From Pseudotamlana agarivorans (lineage in GTDB: Bacteria > Bacteroidota > Bacteroidia > Flavobacteriales > Flavobacteriaceae): a stretch of DNA of 64,000 nt. The stretch covers positions 62,001-126,000 of the forward strand of contig NZ_JAHKPD010000014.1 in NCBI RefSeq assembly GCF_018860245.1, in the 5' to 3' direction. The notes under the pieces were generated by a model. It was not told the origin of the DNA. It searched no databases and saw only the letters and a list, made by a program, of their open reading frames with translations. Below, piece by piece: positions 1-8,615 of this stretch (position 1 is the first letter of the stretch; each line of letters begins with the position of its first letter). The position numbers were made by a program, and so were the translations under genes.

Positions 1-164
1 TCAGACATGATTTATTCATTTTTAATTCCTAATTCCAAGACATGATTGTGCATGATTACAGAAAACACTAAAATTTAGAGTTTATAAATATAGCTGTTTT
101 GTAGGTTTTTTCAATTAAAACACAAGAGAACACTTATATATCTTTTCCACTTAGTTCACCATTA

Positions 165-734
165 TCAATTTACAACCAAGAAACAAATAGCTGCTCCAAC
201 AACAGCTCCTACTCCAAATTTTTTGATGTTTTTCCAAAATTGCTTTTTTCGATAGGTTTTTAATTCTTCGGTAGCTATTTCTAATGTCGCATTTGCTTGA
301 ATCAAGGATTTTTGTGTCAAATCAATTGTCGTTTCTAGACTTTTCAAGCTCAATTCAAAATCCTTTATTGTGCTTTCATAAAGTTTTTGCTGCCTTCCAC
401 ATGTATTCAATAAAGCTTCATAAAAACCTTGATTATCAGTAATACTTTGATCATAATTGGCGATAATCTGGGAAAGTTCCGCCTTGTTTTGATCCTTCAA
501 TAACTGTCGTAATTCTTGAAAATATAGATAGCTTTGCCTATTAAAAACATAAAGTTCTGTATTCGAATCGTTTCTTAAATATTGAGAACTTTCAATAACA
601 ATAGGCTTTTGTAGTTGGTCTGTGTATACGGCATGCACAACAATAGTGTCTAGAGCTTTTTCATTAGCATGCTGTCCATACAGTTGAATATGAGCTGATA
701 TAATAAATACATTAATTAAAAATAACTTCTTCAT
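165..734 (-). CDS. Secreted or membrane-anchored coiled-coil protein, unknown function
   Basis: 189 residues. A signal peptide-like N-terminus (MKKLFLINVFIISA, ending near YGQ) is followed by a mostly helical middle. Residues about 110-165 are rich in Leu, Glu, Lys and Gln and look like a coiled coil. A hydrophobic C-terminal segment (about 172-189, rich in Gly, Ala and Val) could be a membrane anchor. I do not recognise the family. It lies 12 bp downstream of another small membrane coiled-coil gene on the same strand, so the two are probably co-transcribed and may act together in the envelope. That is inference from position and composition only. Confidence 0.6.
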   Translation of the reverse strand: MKKLFLINVFIISAHIQLYGQHANEKALDTIVVHAVYTDQLQKPIVIESSQYLRNDSNTELYVFNRQSYLYFQELRQLLKDQNKAELSQIIANYDQSITDNQGFYEALLNTCGRQQKLYESTIKDFELSLKSLETTIDLTQKSLIQANATLEIATEELKTYRKKQFWKNIKKFGVGAVVGAAICFLVVN

Positions 735-746
735 AGTATTTGGGGG

Positions 747-1115
747 TTAATCGAATATGCTATCCTTAGCTTTCAAAATAATGAGACGTTCATTTTTCAC
801 TTTTAGTAAAGAATCAATGATTTTACGTCTTTTAAGTGTCGCCACCTTTGAGCGCTCATACTCCAAATCAATGATGTCTATTTCGTTTTGAAATTTCTCG
901 TTTTTCAAGCGGTATTGCTCTATAATTTGATTTAAATTTTCAACTTCTTTCTTTGCTTTATGATTTGAAGTGATAGCTGAATCCAAGCTTCTTTTGGTAA
1001 GTTTCAATTGCGTTTCTATATTTTTTAAAGCATTATCTTCAAAAAGAGTTTTAAGCAAATTACTGGCTGAAATTATTAAAATCACCACAAGAATGACTTT
1101 ATAAAATTGTGACAT
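747..1115 (-). CDS. Small membrane-anchored coiled-coil protein, unknown function
   Basis: 122 residues with one N-terminal hydrophobic segment (about 6-24, VILVVILIISA). The rest is almost continuous charged heptad-like sequence (about 30-120), so a single-pass protein with a long coiled-coil domain is likely. It is the first gene of a probable two-gene unit with the 189-residue coiled-coil protein that follows after 12 bp. The overall form resembles small septum-type or envelope coiled-coil proteins, but no specific motif supports naming one. Confidence 0.6.
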   Translation of the reverse strand: MSQFYKVILVVILIISASNLLKTLFEDNALKNIETQLKLTKRSLDSAITSNHKAKKEVENLNQIIEQYRLKNEKFQNEIDIIDLEYERSKVATLKRRKIIDSLLKVKNERLIILKAKDSIFD

Positions 1116-1300
1116 AGTAGAAGCGCATAACTTATTAGTATTAATGATAATATTCTTAAAAAAAAACGAATGTATTAAAAATTAACAAGAATCAAACTAC
1201 AGTAGTATCCTTGTAATTATTAAAATAAAGTCGAGTTTATATGTATATCGGCCACAACAGAATAACGAGATTAGTCTAAAACTAGTAAGTAATTTACTTA

Positions 1301-2842
1301 TTAATGTTTTATCGCTTCCGCGGAATTATGAGCCCATTCAGGGAAAACACTCGGGTCGATATCGAAGATGATGGTACCCCAAACAAGCGTCATGATTACA
1401 ATGATGATGGTTGCAAAAATATCGATGATTAAACCGGTTTTAATCATATGAACCATTTTGAGTTTTCCTGTTCCAAAAACAATCGCGTTTGGAGGTGTAG
1501 CAATGGGTAGCATGAAAGCCATGGAAGCAGCTAGAGTCACCGGTATCATAATTAACAACGGATTTACGTGAATTTCTGATGCTAAACCAGAAACGATAGG
1601 CAGTAACATTTCGGTGGTTGCAGTATTGGAGGTGAATTCGGTAAGTGTAGACATTAAAGCTGTTAAAGATCCTACTAACATCATAGGCGACAAGTCTTTG
1701 GTTCCACTTAAAAGTCCGCCAACATAAGTCGATAAACCTGAATCTATAAACCCTTTGGCTAGCGCAAATCCGCCACCAAAGAGGAAAACAATATGCCAAG
1801 GGAGTTTCATCATGATTTTCCAATCCACCAAAGCTTCTCGTTTTTTTGTAGATGGTACAATAAATAATAGCATCGCAATAAAAATAGCAACAGTACCATC
1901 GTTTAAAAATTTCGGATTTTTAAAAAAAGTACTCCAACCAGGTATATTAATAAAGCCTAAGTTTAAATTAGATCGAAAAACCCATAATAACGCCAATGAT
2001 ACGAATAAGATAAACACTCTTTTTTGTTCGGCGCTTACCCTACCAAGCGCTAGGTATTTATCTTTAAAAAACGATTTATCAAGTGCTTCTATTTGCCCTT
2101 TAGGACGATAAGTAAAATAAAGTAAACCCAATGAAAACAAAAAAATCATGACCGTTATGGGAAATGCAAAGGTAATCCATTGTCCGAATGAAATTTCAGG
2201 AGCATTAGGATAGATAATTTCAAATATTCTTAAAAATGATAGGTTTGGAGGCGTTCCAACTAAAGTTGCAATACCTCCAATAGAACAAGCATGTGCAATA
2301 GACAATAGTAAACCCGCAGCAAACGAACTAATTTTTCCTTCACCATAAACTTCTTCTAAAGCCGTAGTGACTGAAAAGGCAATGGGAAGCATCATCATCG
2401 CCGTTGCGGTATTAGACATCCACATGGATAAGAAAGAAGAAGCAAGCATAAAACCCAGCATGATTCTAAAGGGACTCCCTCCTACTAGCGACAGTATTTT
2501 TAAGGCGATTCGTTTATGGAGGTTCCATTTTTCCATCGCCAAGGCCATTACAAAACCGCCAATAAATAAAAAGATAACATAATTGATATAAGCATCAGAA
2601 ATCGATTTACCGTCTAAAACACCTAGCGTAGGAAACAAAACAATAGGAAGAAACGATGTAATCCCAATGGGCAAGGCTTCGGTTACCCACCAAAAAGCCA
2701 TTAAAAAAGCAATGGCAGCGGTATAAGTGACTTCAGGTTTCCCCGGTTGAAGATCAACAAAGAAAATGATACTAAAAAACACGAGTAAACCTGCGATTAT
2801 TAATTTCATATTAATTTCGGCACTCGACTCTAAAGTTGACAT
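1301..2842 (-). CDS. DASS/SLC13-family sodium:dicarboxylate symporter
   Basis: 513 residues with about 11-12 hydrophobic segments. It carries the two Ser-Asn-Thr motifs that form the sodium and carboxylate sites in the divalent anion:sodium symporter (DASS/SLC13, VcINDY) family: MSNTATAMMMLP at about 143-153 and TSNTATTEMLLP at about 403-414. Each lies in a re-entrant hairpin of one of the inverted repeats. The expected substrates are C4-dicarboxylates such as succinate or malate, taken up with sodium; the exact substrate cannot be read from sequence. A second Met at residue 12, directly before the first membrane helix, is an alternative start. It stands alone and is divergent from the EamA gene. 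Confidence 0.9.
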   Translation of the reverse strand: MSTLESSAEINMKLIIAGLLVFFSIIFFVDLQPGKPEVTYTAAIAFLMAFWWVTEALPIGITSFLPIVLFPTLGVLDGKSISDAYINYVIFLFIGGFVMALAMEKWNLHKRIALKILSLVGGSPFRIMLGFMLASSFLSMWMSNTATAMMMLPIAFSVTTALEEVYGEGKISSFAAGLLLSIAHACSIGGIATLVGTPPNLSFLRIFEIIYPNAPEISFGQWITFAFPITVMIFLFSLGLLYFTYRPKGQIEALDKSFFKDKYLALGRVSAEQKRVFILFVSLALLWVFRSNLNLGFINIPGWSTFFKNPKFLNDGTVAIFIAMLLFIVPSTKKREALVDWKIMMKLPWHIVFLFGGGFALAKGFIDSGLSTYVGGLLSGTKDLSPMMLVGSLTALMSTLTEFTSNTATTEMLLPIVSGLASEIHVNPLLIMIPVTLAASMAFMLPIATPPNAIVFGTGKLKMVHMIKTGLIIDIFATIIIVIMTLVWGTIIFDIDPSVFPEWAHNSAEAIKH

Positions 2843-2988
2843 AAAACTGGTGGATTTGGTTAGGTTTTTTTTAGAAATTAAAACATAATACTGTTTTTAT
2901 CTCGTTTTAAAAATACATCAAAATTTGGTTTTTAAAATCAACATTTAAATTAAAAACGAAATTTATTCCTCAAAAAACAGCTTTAACA

Positions 2989-2996
2989 TATCTTCG
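2989..2996 (+). promoter_or_regulatory. Candidate Bacteroidetes -7 promoter box
   Basis: TATCTTCG resembles the Bacteroidetes -7 element TANNTTTG with one change. It ends only 5 bases before the ATG of the EamA gene, so transcription would begin at or next to the start codon, giving a leaderless or nearly leaderless message. No clear -33 TTTG was found. Confidence 0.35.
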
Positions 2997-3001
2997 CGGC
3001 C

Positions 3002-3901
3002 ATGTGGATGTATTTAGGGCTTTTAGCCGCGTTATTTTTAGGCTTACATAACTTATGTAAAAAGCATGCTGTTCGAGGGAACGAAGTTTTCCCCGTACTT
3101 TTAGGCACGATAGGTTCTGGTTTTTTATTACTTATTCCTTTGTATTTAACCTCCGTTTATGCCCCAGAATACGCTCAAAAAAATGGTTTATTCATAGAAA
3201 CCATATCCTGGAAGTTACATGGCTTTATTTTCATAAAATCGGCTATTATGGCAGCATCATGGATTTTAGCTTACCAAGCCTTAAAGCACTTACCTATTAC
3301 TATTGTAACCCCCATTCGTTCGGCAGGGCCATTTTTTACCTTTATTGGGGCGATACTTATTTATCATGAAAATCCGAATTTCTTGCAATGGATTGGTTTT
3401 TTTCTTATAATTTCTTCAGTCCTACTCTATTCAAAAATTGGAAAAAAAGAAGGCATCGTTTTTAAAAAGAATAAATGGATATTGGCCATAATCGCAGCCA
3501 CATTTTTAGGAGCTTCAAGCGGATTATATGATAAATTTTTAATTCAATATTTAAACTTAACGCCATTCACCTTAATTTTTTGGTTTAGTTTTTATGTAGT
3601 TCTAATCTTGCTGGTTATTTTAAGTATTACCTGGTTCCCTTATGCTGAAAAACGAAAGGCGTTCATTTGGCGTTGGTCTATTCCTGCTGTTGGCGTATTA
3701 TTATTGTCTGCCGATTATTTTTATTACAAAGCATTACAGGACCCAGAGGCCTTAATCATGTTGCTTTCGGCTATAAAAAGGAGTCAGATTTTAATTTCTG
3801 TACTTGTTGGCGGACTCATCTTCAAAGAACAAAATAAACGTAAAAAACTAGTGCCACTTGTGGGGATTATGCTTGGTGTCTTTTTGATTTTGTATTCGTA
3901 G
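3002..3901 (+). CDS. EamA-family (DMT superfamily) transporter
   Basis: 299 residues with ten predicted membrane helices in two homologous halves, typical of EamA/drug-metabolite transporters. The second half contains the usual pattern of a helix starting LSAIKRSQILISVLVGGLIF followed by a cytoplasmic basic stretch (KEQNKRKK) and a last helix. Family members export or import amino acids, nucleotides or other small metabolites; the substrate here is unknown. It is a single gene, divergent from the dicarboxylate transporter, with a -7-like box immediately before the start. Confidence 0.85.
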   Translation: MWMYLGLLAALFLGLHNLCKKHAVRGNEVFPVLLGTIGSGFLLLIPLYLTSVYAPEYAQKNGLFIETISWKLHGFIFIKSAIMAASWILAYQALKHLPITIVTPIRSAGPFFTFIGAILIYHENPNFLQWIGFFLIISSVLLYSKIGKKEGIVFKKNKWILAIIAATFLGASSGLYDKFLIQYLNLTPFTLIFWFSFYVVLILLVILSITWFPYAEKRKAFIWRWSIPAVGVLLLSADYFYYKALQDPEALIMLLSAIKRSQILISVLVGGLIFKEQNKRKKLVPLVGIMLGVFLILYS

Positions 3902-4268
3902 GTATTGGTTGTGCTATTCTTGTTTGTAGGTTTTTAACAGATCTCGACTCCGCTCGATCACCGTTTTATTGGTGTCTAATAAGTTCTTAGCGCAGCTGAT
4001 GTGCAATAATCTAGCAAGAGTAAGTGTCCAGAAACTAATAACTAACAACCAAAAACTAAAAAAAATATTTCTCGCAAAGCCGTGAAGTCGCAAAGTATAT
4101 CACGCAATAATCTGTGAAAATCAGTGAAATCTGTGTCTAAAAAATTCTCTGTGTCCCTCTGTGAAATCTCAGCGTAGCTCTGCGTTATAATCTTCATAAC
4201 AGTAAGCACCAAAAACTAACAACTAGAAACCAACAACTAACAACCAAAACTAAACTTTTGTTAAAAAA
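3902..4268. repeat. Gene-free stretch built from short repeats
   Basis: No open frame is convincing here. The 14-mer ACTAACAACCAAAA occurs twice (4041-4054 and 4236-4249) inside longer A/C-rich runs. Between them lie word-like repeats of the kinds GCAAAG, CTCTGTG and CTCTGCG. ATCTCGACTCCGCTCGAT at 3941-3958 is a short imperfect hairpin that matches another copy at 20787-20804 in 15 of 18 bases. The stretch looks like accumulated interspersed-repeat debris. Confidence 0.5.
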
Positions 4269-4270
4269 TG

Positions 4271-4284
4271 AATGAACGTTCATT
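4271..4284. promoter_or_regulatory. Palindromic operator of the TetR-type regulator
   Basis: AATGAACGTTCATT is a perfect 14-bp palindrome ending 33 bp before the regulator ATG and 7 bp before a TACCTTTG -7 box. TetR-family repressors usually bind such palindromes over their own promoter. Autoregulation of this gene and the downstream oxidoreductases is inferred. Confidence 0.65.
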
Positions 4285-4291
4285 TTTCTGA

Positions 4292-4299
4292 TACCTTTG
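4292..4299 (+). promoter_or_regulatory. -7 promoter box of the TetR operon
   Basis: TACCTTTG matches the Bacteroidetes consensus TANNTTTG exactly and sits 18 bp before the ATG at 4318. The candidate operator palindrome lies just upstream, between the -33 and -7 regions. Confidence 0.55.
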
Positions 4300-4317
4300 T
4301 AATCAAATTTGAAAAAC

Positions 4318-4902
4318 ATGGCACAACTTCAACAAAGTACAGACAAGCGAAATGCCTTAATTAAAGCCACTATTAAGTTGGTTAACAACAGCGGTTTCCA
4401 TGCCACACCCATGAGTAAAATAGCTAAAATGGCTAATGTTTCGCCGGGAACGATTTACCTATACTTTGAAAACAAGCAAGATTTGGTAAATCAAACCTAC
4501 ATTGAAGTAAAAGCTGAATACACCAAATATGCATTCGCTAATTATAATGAAGACGCATGTGTTGAAAAAAGTTTTGAAGTGATTTGGAAGCGTATAGCAG
4601 ATTTTAAACTGAAAGAAATTGAATATGCCTTTTTCCTTGCCCAATGTGACAATACCCCAATTATAGATGAAACATGTAGACAAGAAGGTATCAAACACCT
4701 ACAGCCTCTACTCGATCTATGGGCACGCGGTAAACAAGAGGGCATCATTAAACCCATTCACGATTATTTATTATATGCCTATTCGATTAATCCATTATCA
4801 TTTTTAATGATTGCTCAAAAAAGAGGATCTTTTCTCTTAGATAGTGTACAAATTGAAGAAGCGTATCAGGCCGCTTGGGATAGTATAAAACTTAACAAAT
4901 AA
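4318..4902 (+). CDS. TetR/AcrR-family transcriptional regulator
   Basis: About 194 residues from the ATG at 4318. An in-frame TTG at 4309 is possible but less likely. Residues about 10-60 form a TetR-type helix-turn-helix domain: ALIKATIKLVNNSGF, then MSKIAKMANVSPGTIYLYF, which holds the recognition helix. The C-terminal ligand-binding domain is helical and variable. A palindrome AATGAACGTTCATT lies over the promoter, and the next four genes follow on the same strand with gaps of 1, 22, 5 and 14 bp. It most likely represses itself and those four oxidoreductase genes until an electrophilic or aldehyde ligand binds; the ligand is not known. Confidence 0.9.
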   Translation: MAQLQQSTDKRNALIKATIKLVNNSGFHATPMSKIAKMANVSPGTIYLYFENKQDLVNQTYIEVKAEYTKYAFANYNEDACVEKSFEVIWKRIADFKLKEIEYAFFLAQCDNTPIIDETCRQEGIKHLQPLLDLWARGKQEGIIKPIHDYLLYAYSINPLSFLMIAQKRGSFLLDSVQIEEAYQAAWDSIKLNK

Positions 4903-4903
4903 T

Positions 4904-5563
4904 ATGAATAAAACAGCCATTATATTAGGAGCAACCGGTTTAACAGGCGGTATTTTACTTCAAAAGTTAATAAAAGACGATAGATACAGCCAAATCAAAC
5001 TGTTCTCTCGATCTAAAATTGAAAATCTTCCTAATAAAGTCACTCAATTTATAGGTGACCTGTTAAAGTTAGAACAATTTAAAACAGATTTCACTGCAGA
5101 CGAAGTGTACTGCTGTATTGGCACTACATCTAGTAAAACACCCGATAAAATACTTTATAAACAAGTAGATTACGGGATTCCGCTAACCGCAGCAAAACTT
5201 TCAAAAGATAATAACATTTCAACATTTTTGGTTGTTTCCGCAATGGGAGCCAATGTTAAAAGTTCTGTGTTCTACAACAAGACTAAAGGTGAAATGGAAC
5301 GTGATGTGTTTCAGCAAAACATTAAAAACACCTTTGTTTTAAGACCTTCATTAATTGGGGGCAAACGTGAAGAACAACGAACGCTAGAAAAGATTGGATT
5401 GGCTGTATTTAAAGTCATTCAACCCTTGTTCGTCGGACCATTAAAAACCTATAAAATCATTGAACCTGAAACGATTTCTCAAGGGATGATAAACCTCGCT
5501 AATTCAAGTTCTCAAACAGAATCGATTATCACATCACACAACATAAAAACGCTTTCAAAATAG
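4904..5563 (+). CDS. NAD(P)H-binding atypical short-chain dehydrogenase
   Basis: 219 residues starting one base after the TetR stop. The N-terminus has a Rossmann nucleotide-binding loop GATGLTGG (about residues 9-16). Later motifs include VVSAMGA (about 106-112) and a Tyr-x-x-x-Lys-like YNKTKGEME near 122, as in the HTATIP2/NAD(P)-binding (NmrA-like) group. Family members reduce or sense small carbonyl compounds or serve as redox-regulated binding proteins. Its tight coupling to the TetR gene and to a nitroreductase, a medium-chain reductase and an alcohol dehydrogenase suggests a role in the same stress response. The substrate is unknown. Confidence 0.8.
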   Translation: MNKTAIILGATGLTGGILLQKLIKDDRYSQIKLFSRSKIENLPNKVTQFIGDLLKLEQFKTDFTADEVYCCIGTTSSKTPDKILYKQVDYGIPLTAAKLSKDNNISTFLVVSAMGANVKSSVFYNKTKGEMERDVFQQNIKNTFVLRPSLIGGKREEQRTLEKIGLAVFKVIQPLFVGPLKTYKIIEPETISQGMINLANSSSQTESIITSHNIKTLSK

Positions 5564-5585
5564 AATTAAATAAATAGATACAATT

Positions 5586-6218
5586 ATGGAATTATTAGAT
5601 AAATTAAATTGGAGATATGCGGCAAAAGCCATGAATGGTGAAACTGTAGCTGAAGATAAAATAGAACGTATACTGGAAGCTGCACGTCTTGCGCCAACAT
5701 CAAGTGGTTTACAGCCTTTTGAAATCATTGTAATTGAAAATCAAGATATAAAAGAAAAAATTAAACCTGTGGCTTGGAACCAATCTGTGATTACCGATTG
5801 TTCTCATCTACTCGTTTTTGCGGCTTGGGATACCTATACCGAGGACCGGATCAATTACATGTTTGATTTAACAAATGAAATTCGTGGTTTCAAAAACGAA
5901 GGATGGGAAAACTACCGTCAGATGTTATTAGGTTCATACCCGCAGAAACCTGCCGAAGAAAACTTCCATCATGCTGCAAAACAAGCTTACATTGCCTTTT
6001 CACAAGCATTGATTGCTGCTGCCTTTGAAGGTGTTGATGCTACACCATTAGAAGGATTTGACCCCACGGCTGTTGACGACATTTTAGGTTTAAAACCTAA
6101 AGGATTACGAAGCGCCGTTATGCTGCCTTTAGGCTACAGAAAGGAAGAAAGCGATTGGTTGGTTAACTTGGCTAAAGTGAGAAAACCAATGGAGCATTTA
6201 GTAACCGTTATAAAATAA
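5586..6218 (+). CDS. NfsB-like nitroreductase, NAD(P)H-dependent
   Basis: 210 residues of the flavin-dependent nitroreductase fold. Visible features are an N-terminal LNWRYAAKAMNG, the FMN-phosphate region AARLAPTSSGLQPFEIIV (about residues 33-50) and the C-terminal GLRSAVMLPLGYRKEESDW. These enzymes use FMN and NAD(P)H to reduce nitroaromatics, quinones or other electrophiles. It is the third gene of the TetR-led operon. The length is normal for an oxygen-insensitive NfsB-type homodimer subunit. Confidence 0.88.
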   Translation: MELLDKLNWRYAAKAMNGETVAEDKIERILEAARLAPTSSGLQPFEIIVIENQDIKEKIKPVAWNQSVITDCSHLLVFAAWDTYTEDRINYMFDLTNEIRGFKNEGWENYRQMLLGSYPQKPAEENFHHAAKQAYIAFSQALIAAAFEGVDATPLEGFDPTAVDDILGLKPKGLRSAVMLPLGYRKEESDWLVNLAKVRKPMEHLVTVIK

Positions 6219-6223
6219 AAGCG

Positions 6224-7225
6224 ATGAAGACAAAAAGTATTTTACTTAAAAACAGACCCAAAGGAAAACCTTCAGTTTCAGATTTTGAATTTATAACTGA
6301 AGATGAAAACCTAGAACCTAATTCAGGAGAAGTTCTTTTAGAAACGAGATATGTATCGGTTGACCCCTATCTTAGAGGAAGAATGAGCGATGCAAAATCG
6401 TATGTTCCTCCTTTAGAACTCAATAAACCTGTTCAATCTGGCGTAGTAGCAAAAGTGATTGCTTCTAAAAATGATAATTTTAATGAGGGTGATCATGTTT
6501 CTGGAATGTTGCATTGGAAAACGAAACAACTTTCTTCTGGTGAAGCTCTTTTAAAGGTTGATGGATCTAAAATACCATTGAGTGCTTATTTAGGTGTTTT
6601 AGGTATGACTGGTTTAACTGCTTATTGTGGTTTAACAGAAATAGGAAAACCTGTAAAAGGCGAAACTTTAGTCGTTTCTGGGGCAGCTGGGGCTGTTGGT
6701 AGTGTTGTGGGACAGATTGGAAAAATTCTCGGACTTCAAGTAATAGGTATCGCAGGAACTGATGAAAAAGTTGAGATGCTTAAAAGTAAATTCGGATTTG
6801 ATGCGGGTATAAACTACACCACCACAAAGGATATGAATGCTGAAATTTCAAAATTAGCGCCTAACGGTGTTGATATTTATTTTGATAATGTAGGCGGACC
6901 AATTTCTGATGCTGTATTGTTTAATATTAACCGATTTGCTAGGATCATTATTTGTGGTGCTATTTCTGTTTATAACAATACCAAAATTCCTAAAAGCCTT
7001 AGCGTACAACCCTTTTTAGTAAAAAATAGCGCTTTAATGCAAGGCTTTATTGTATCTAATTATGCTGAAATTTTCCCTAATGCCATAAAAGAATTATCCA
7101 CTTGGCTAACTGAAGGTAAACTGACTTACACCGAAACAATTGTAAGTGGTTTCGATAATATCCCAGATGCTTTCATCGGTTTATTTGAAGGTAAAAACAA
7201 AGGGAAAATGATTGTTGAAATTTAA
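6224..7225 (+). CDS. Zinc-independent medium-chain NADP-dependent reductase (CurA/PTGR type)
   Basis: 333 residues. The N-terminal half has VDPYLRGRMSDAKSYVPP (about 46-63), typical of the leukotriene B4 12-hydroxydehydrogenase/prostaglandin reductase and curcumin reductase group. The Rossmann half has GAAGAVGSVVGQIGKILG (about 153-170). These enzymes reduce the double bond of alpha,beta-unsaturated ketones and aldehydes with NADPH and lack catalytic zinc. It lies 5 bp after the nitroreductase. With its neighbours it would handle reactive carbonyls such as 2-alkenals; that role is inferred from family and context. Confidence 0.88.
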   Translation: MKTKSILLKNRPKGKPSVSDFEFITEDENLEPNSGEVLLETRYVSVDPYLRGRMSDAKSYVPPLELNKPVQSGVVAKVIASKNDNFNEGDHVSGMLHWKTKQLSSGEALLKVDGSKIPLSAYLGVLGMTGLTAYCGLTEIGKPVKGETLVVSGAAGAVGSVVGQIGKILGLQVIGIAGTDEKVEMLKSKFGFDAGINYTTTKDMNAEISKLAPNGVDIYFDNVGGPISDAVLFNINRFARIIICGAISVYNNTKIPKSLSVQPFLVKNSALMQGFIVSNYAEIFPNAIKELSTWLTEGKLTYTETIVSGFDNIPDAFIGLFEGKNKGKMIVEI

Positions 7226-7239
7226 ACAAAACGAAAATT

Positions 7240-8400
7240 ATGAACACTTTTGAATTTAAAAATCCTACCAAAATTATTTTTGGTAAGAACACTATAGAAA
7301 AATTAAAAAATGAAATTCCAAAAGACGCTAAAATACTCCTACTTTATGGTGGCGGAAGCATAAAAAAGAATGGCATATACGATCAAGTTAAACAGGCACT
7401 CACTGAGTTTAACGTTCTAGAATTTGGTGGTATTCCAGCAAATCCAGAATATGCTATTTTAATGAAGGCTTTAAAAGTAATTAAATCTGAAAATATCACC
7501 TATTTATTAGCTGTTGGTGGTGGTTCTGTTATTGATGGGACTAAATTCTTATCGTCTGCTGCCTTATTTGAAGGCGACACCCCTTGGGATATTTTGAGCA
7601 AAAAAATTAGAACTGAAAAAAGCATGCCTTTCGGGACGGTTTTAACCCTACCAGCTACAGGTTCTGAAATGAACTCTGGTGCCGTAATAACAAATACTGC
7701 AACTAAAGAAAAACTAGGTATGGGTGGTCCTGGTCTATTTCCAGAGTTTTCAATTCTAGATCCTCAAGTAATACAGTCTATTCCACAACGCCAATTGGCC
7801 AATGGGCTTACTGATGCTTTTACTCATGTTTTAGAACAATATATGACCTACCCTACTGGTGCCTTGCTTCAAGATCGTTTTGCTGAAAGTATCATGCAAA
7901 CACTTATTGAAGTGGCTCCACAAGTGATTGCAGACCCTACAAATTATGAAGCGGCTTCAAATTTTATGTGGAGTTGCACCATGGCTTTAAACGGTTTAAT
8001 TCAAAAAGGTGTTCCTACAGATTGGGCAGTACATGCCATGGGGCATGAACTTACTGCTTTATTTGGAATCGACCACGCTAGAACCTTAGCTGTAATTGCA
8101 CCTAGTCATTATAAATTTAATTTTGAAGCTAAAAAAGAGAAATTAGCGCAATATGCGGAACGTATTTGGAACATCACTGAAGGTTCTATCGAAGATAAAG
8201 CACATACAGCCATTGAAAAAACAGTAGCCTTTTTCCATGAATTAGGAATCGATACGAAATTATCAGATTACACTGAAGATTATATAGGTACCGCTGAAGA
8301 AATCTCAAAACGATTCAACGATCGTGGTTGGGTTGCCTTAGGAGAACGCCAAAATTTATCACCAGATAAAGTTGAAGAAATAGTAAAAATGGCGTACTAA
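7240..8400 (+). CDS. Iron-containing alcohol dehydrogenase, YqhD type
   Basis: 386 residues of the group III metal-dependent alcohol dehydrogenase family. The nucleotide-binding GGGS motifs are at about residues 38 and 94 (YGGGSIKKNG and VGGGSVIDGTK). The metal ligands are visible as Asp and His in GLTDAFTHVLEQ (about 190-200) and two His in HAMGHELTALFGIDHARTL (about 265-285). The closest type is YqhD/BDH, which uses NADPH to reduce short aldehydes such as acrolein, methylglyoxal and glutaraldehyde. It is the last gene of the TetR operon and is followed by two hairpins. It fits as the broad aldehyde-reducing step of the operon. Confidence 0.9.
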   Translation: MNTFEFKNPTKIIFGKNTIEKLKNEIPKDAKILLLYGGGSIKKNGIYDQVKQALTEFNVLEFGGIPANPEYAILMKALKVIKSENITYLLAVGGGSVIDGTKFLSSAALFEGDTPWDILSKKIRTEKSMPFGTVLTLPATGSEMNSGAVITNTATKEKLGMGGPGLFPEFSILDPQVIQSIPQRQLANGLTDAFTHVLEQYMTYPTGALLQDRFAESIMQTLIEVAPQVIADPTNYEAASNFMWSCTMALNGLIQKGVPTDWAVHAMGHELTALFGIDHARTLAVIAPSHYKFNFEAKKEKLAQYAERIWNITEGSIEDKAHTAIEKTVAFFHELGIDTKLSDYTEDYIGTAEEISKRFNDRGWVALGERQNLSPDKVEEIVKMAY

Positions 8401-8421
8401 TTACATGTAATTCATACGTCT

Positions 8422-8440
8422 CCCTGAACTCGATTCAGGG
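8422..8440. repeat. Interspersed hairpin repeat, CCCTGAA type
   Basis: CCCTGAA-ctcga-TTCAGGG is a perfect 7-bp stem with a 5-base loop. It is the same layout as copies inside the his operon at 56565-56585 and 56892-56912. It lies 22 bp after the alcohol dehydrogenase stop. Confidence 0.65.
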
Positions 8441-8487
8441 TTTCATCAAATTAATATACTGCTAATTTCATGCAATAATACTGATAT

Positions 8488-8514
8488 AGGTTGTCTCTCA
8501 TAGGCAACCTTTTT
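8488..8514 (+). terminator. Rho-independent terminator of the TetR operon
   Basis: AGGTTG (8488-8493) pairs with CAACCT (8505-8510), followed by TTTT. It is the probable end of the TetR to alcohol dehydrogenase transcript. Confidence 0.65.
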
Positions 8515-8615
8515 AGATTAAATTGGAGTTAGATTTCACAATATAATCCTAACTGTATATTAGTTATAAAAAATTCACTTTAAATTAGCCTTTCGAATTA
8601 GTGATTACGCTAACC

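Noticed and set aside
1-164. Small gene at the left edge
   Set aside because: No open frame with a plausible start; AT-rich intergenic sequence.
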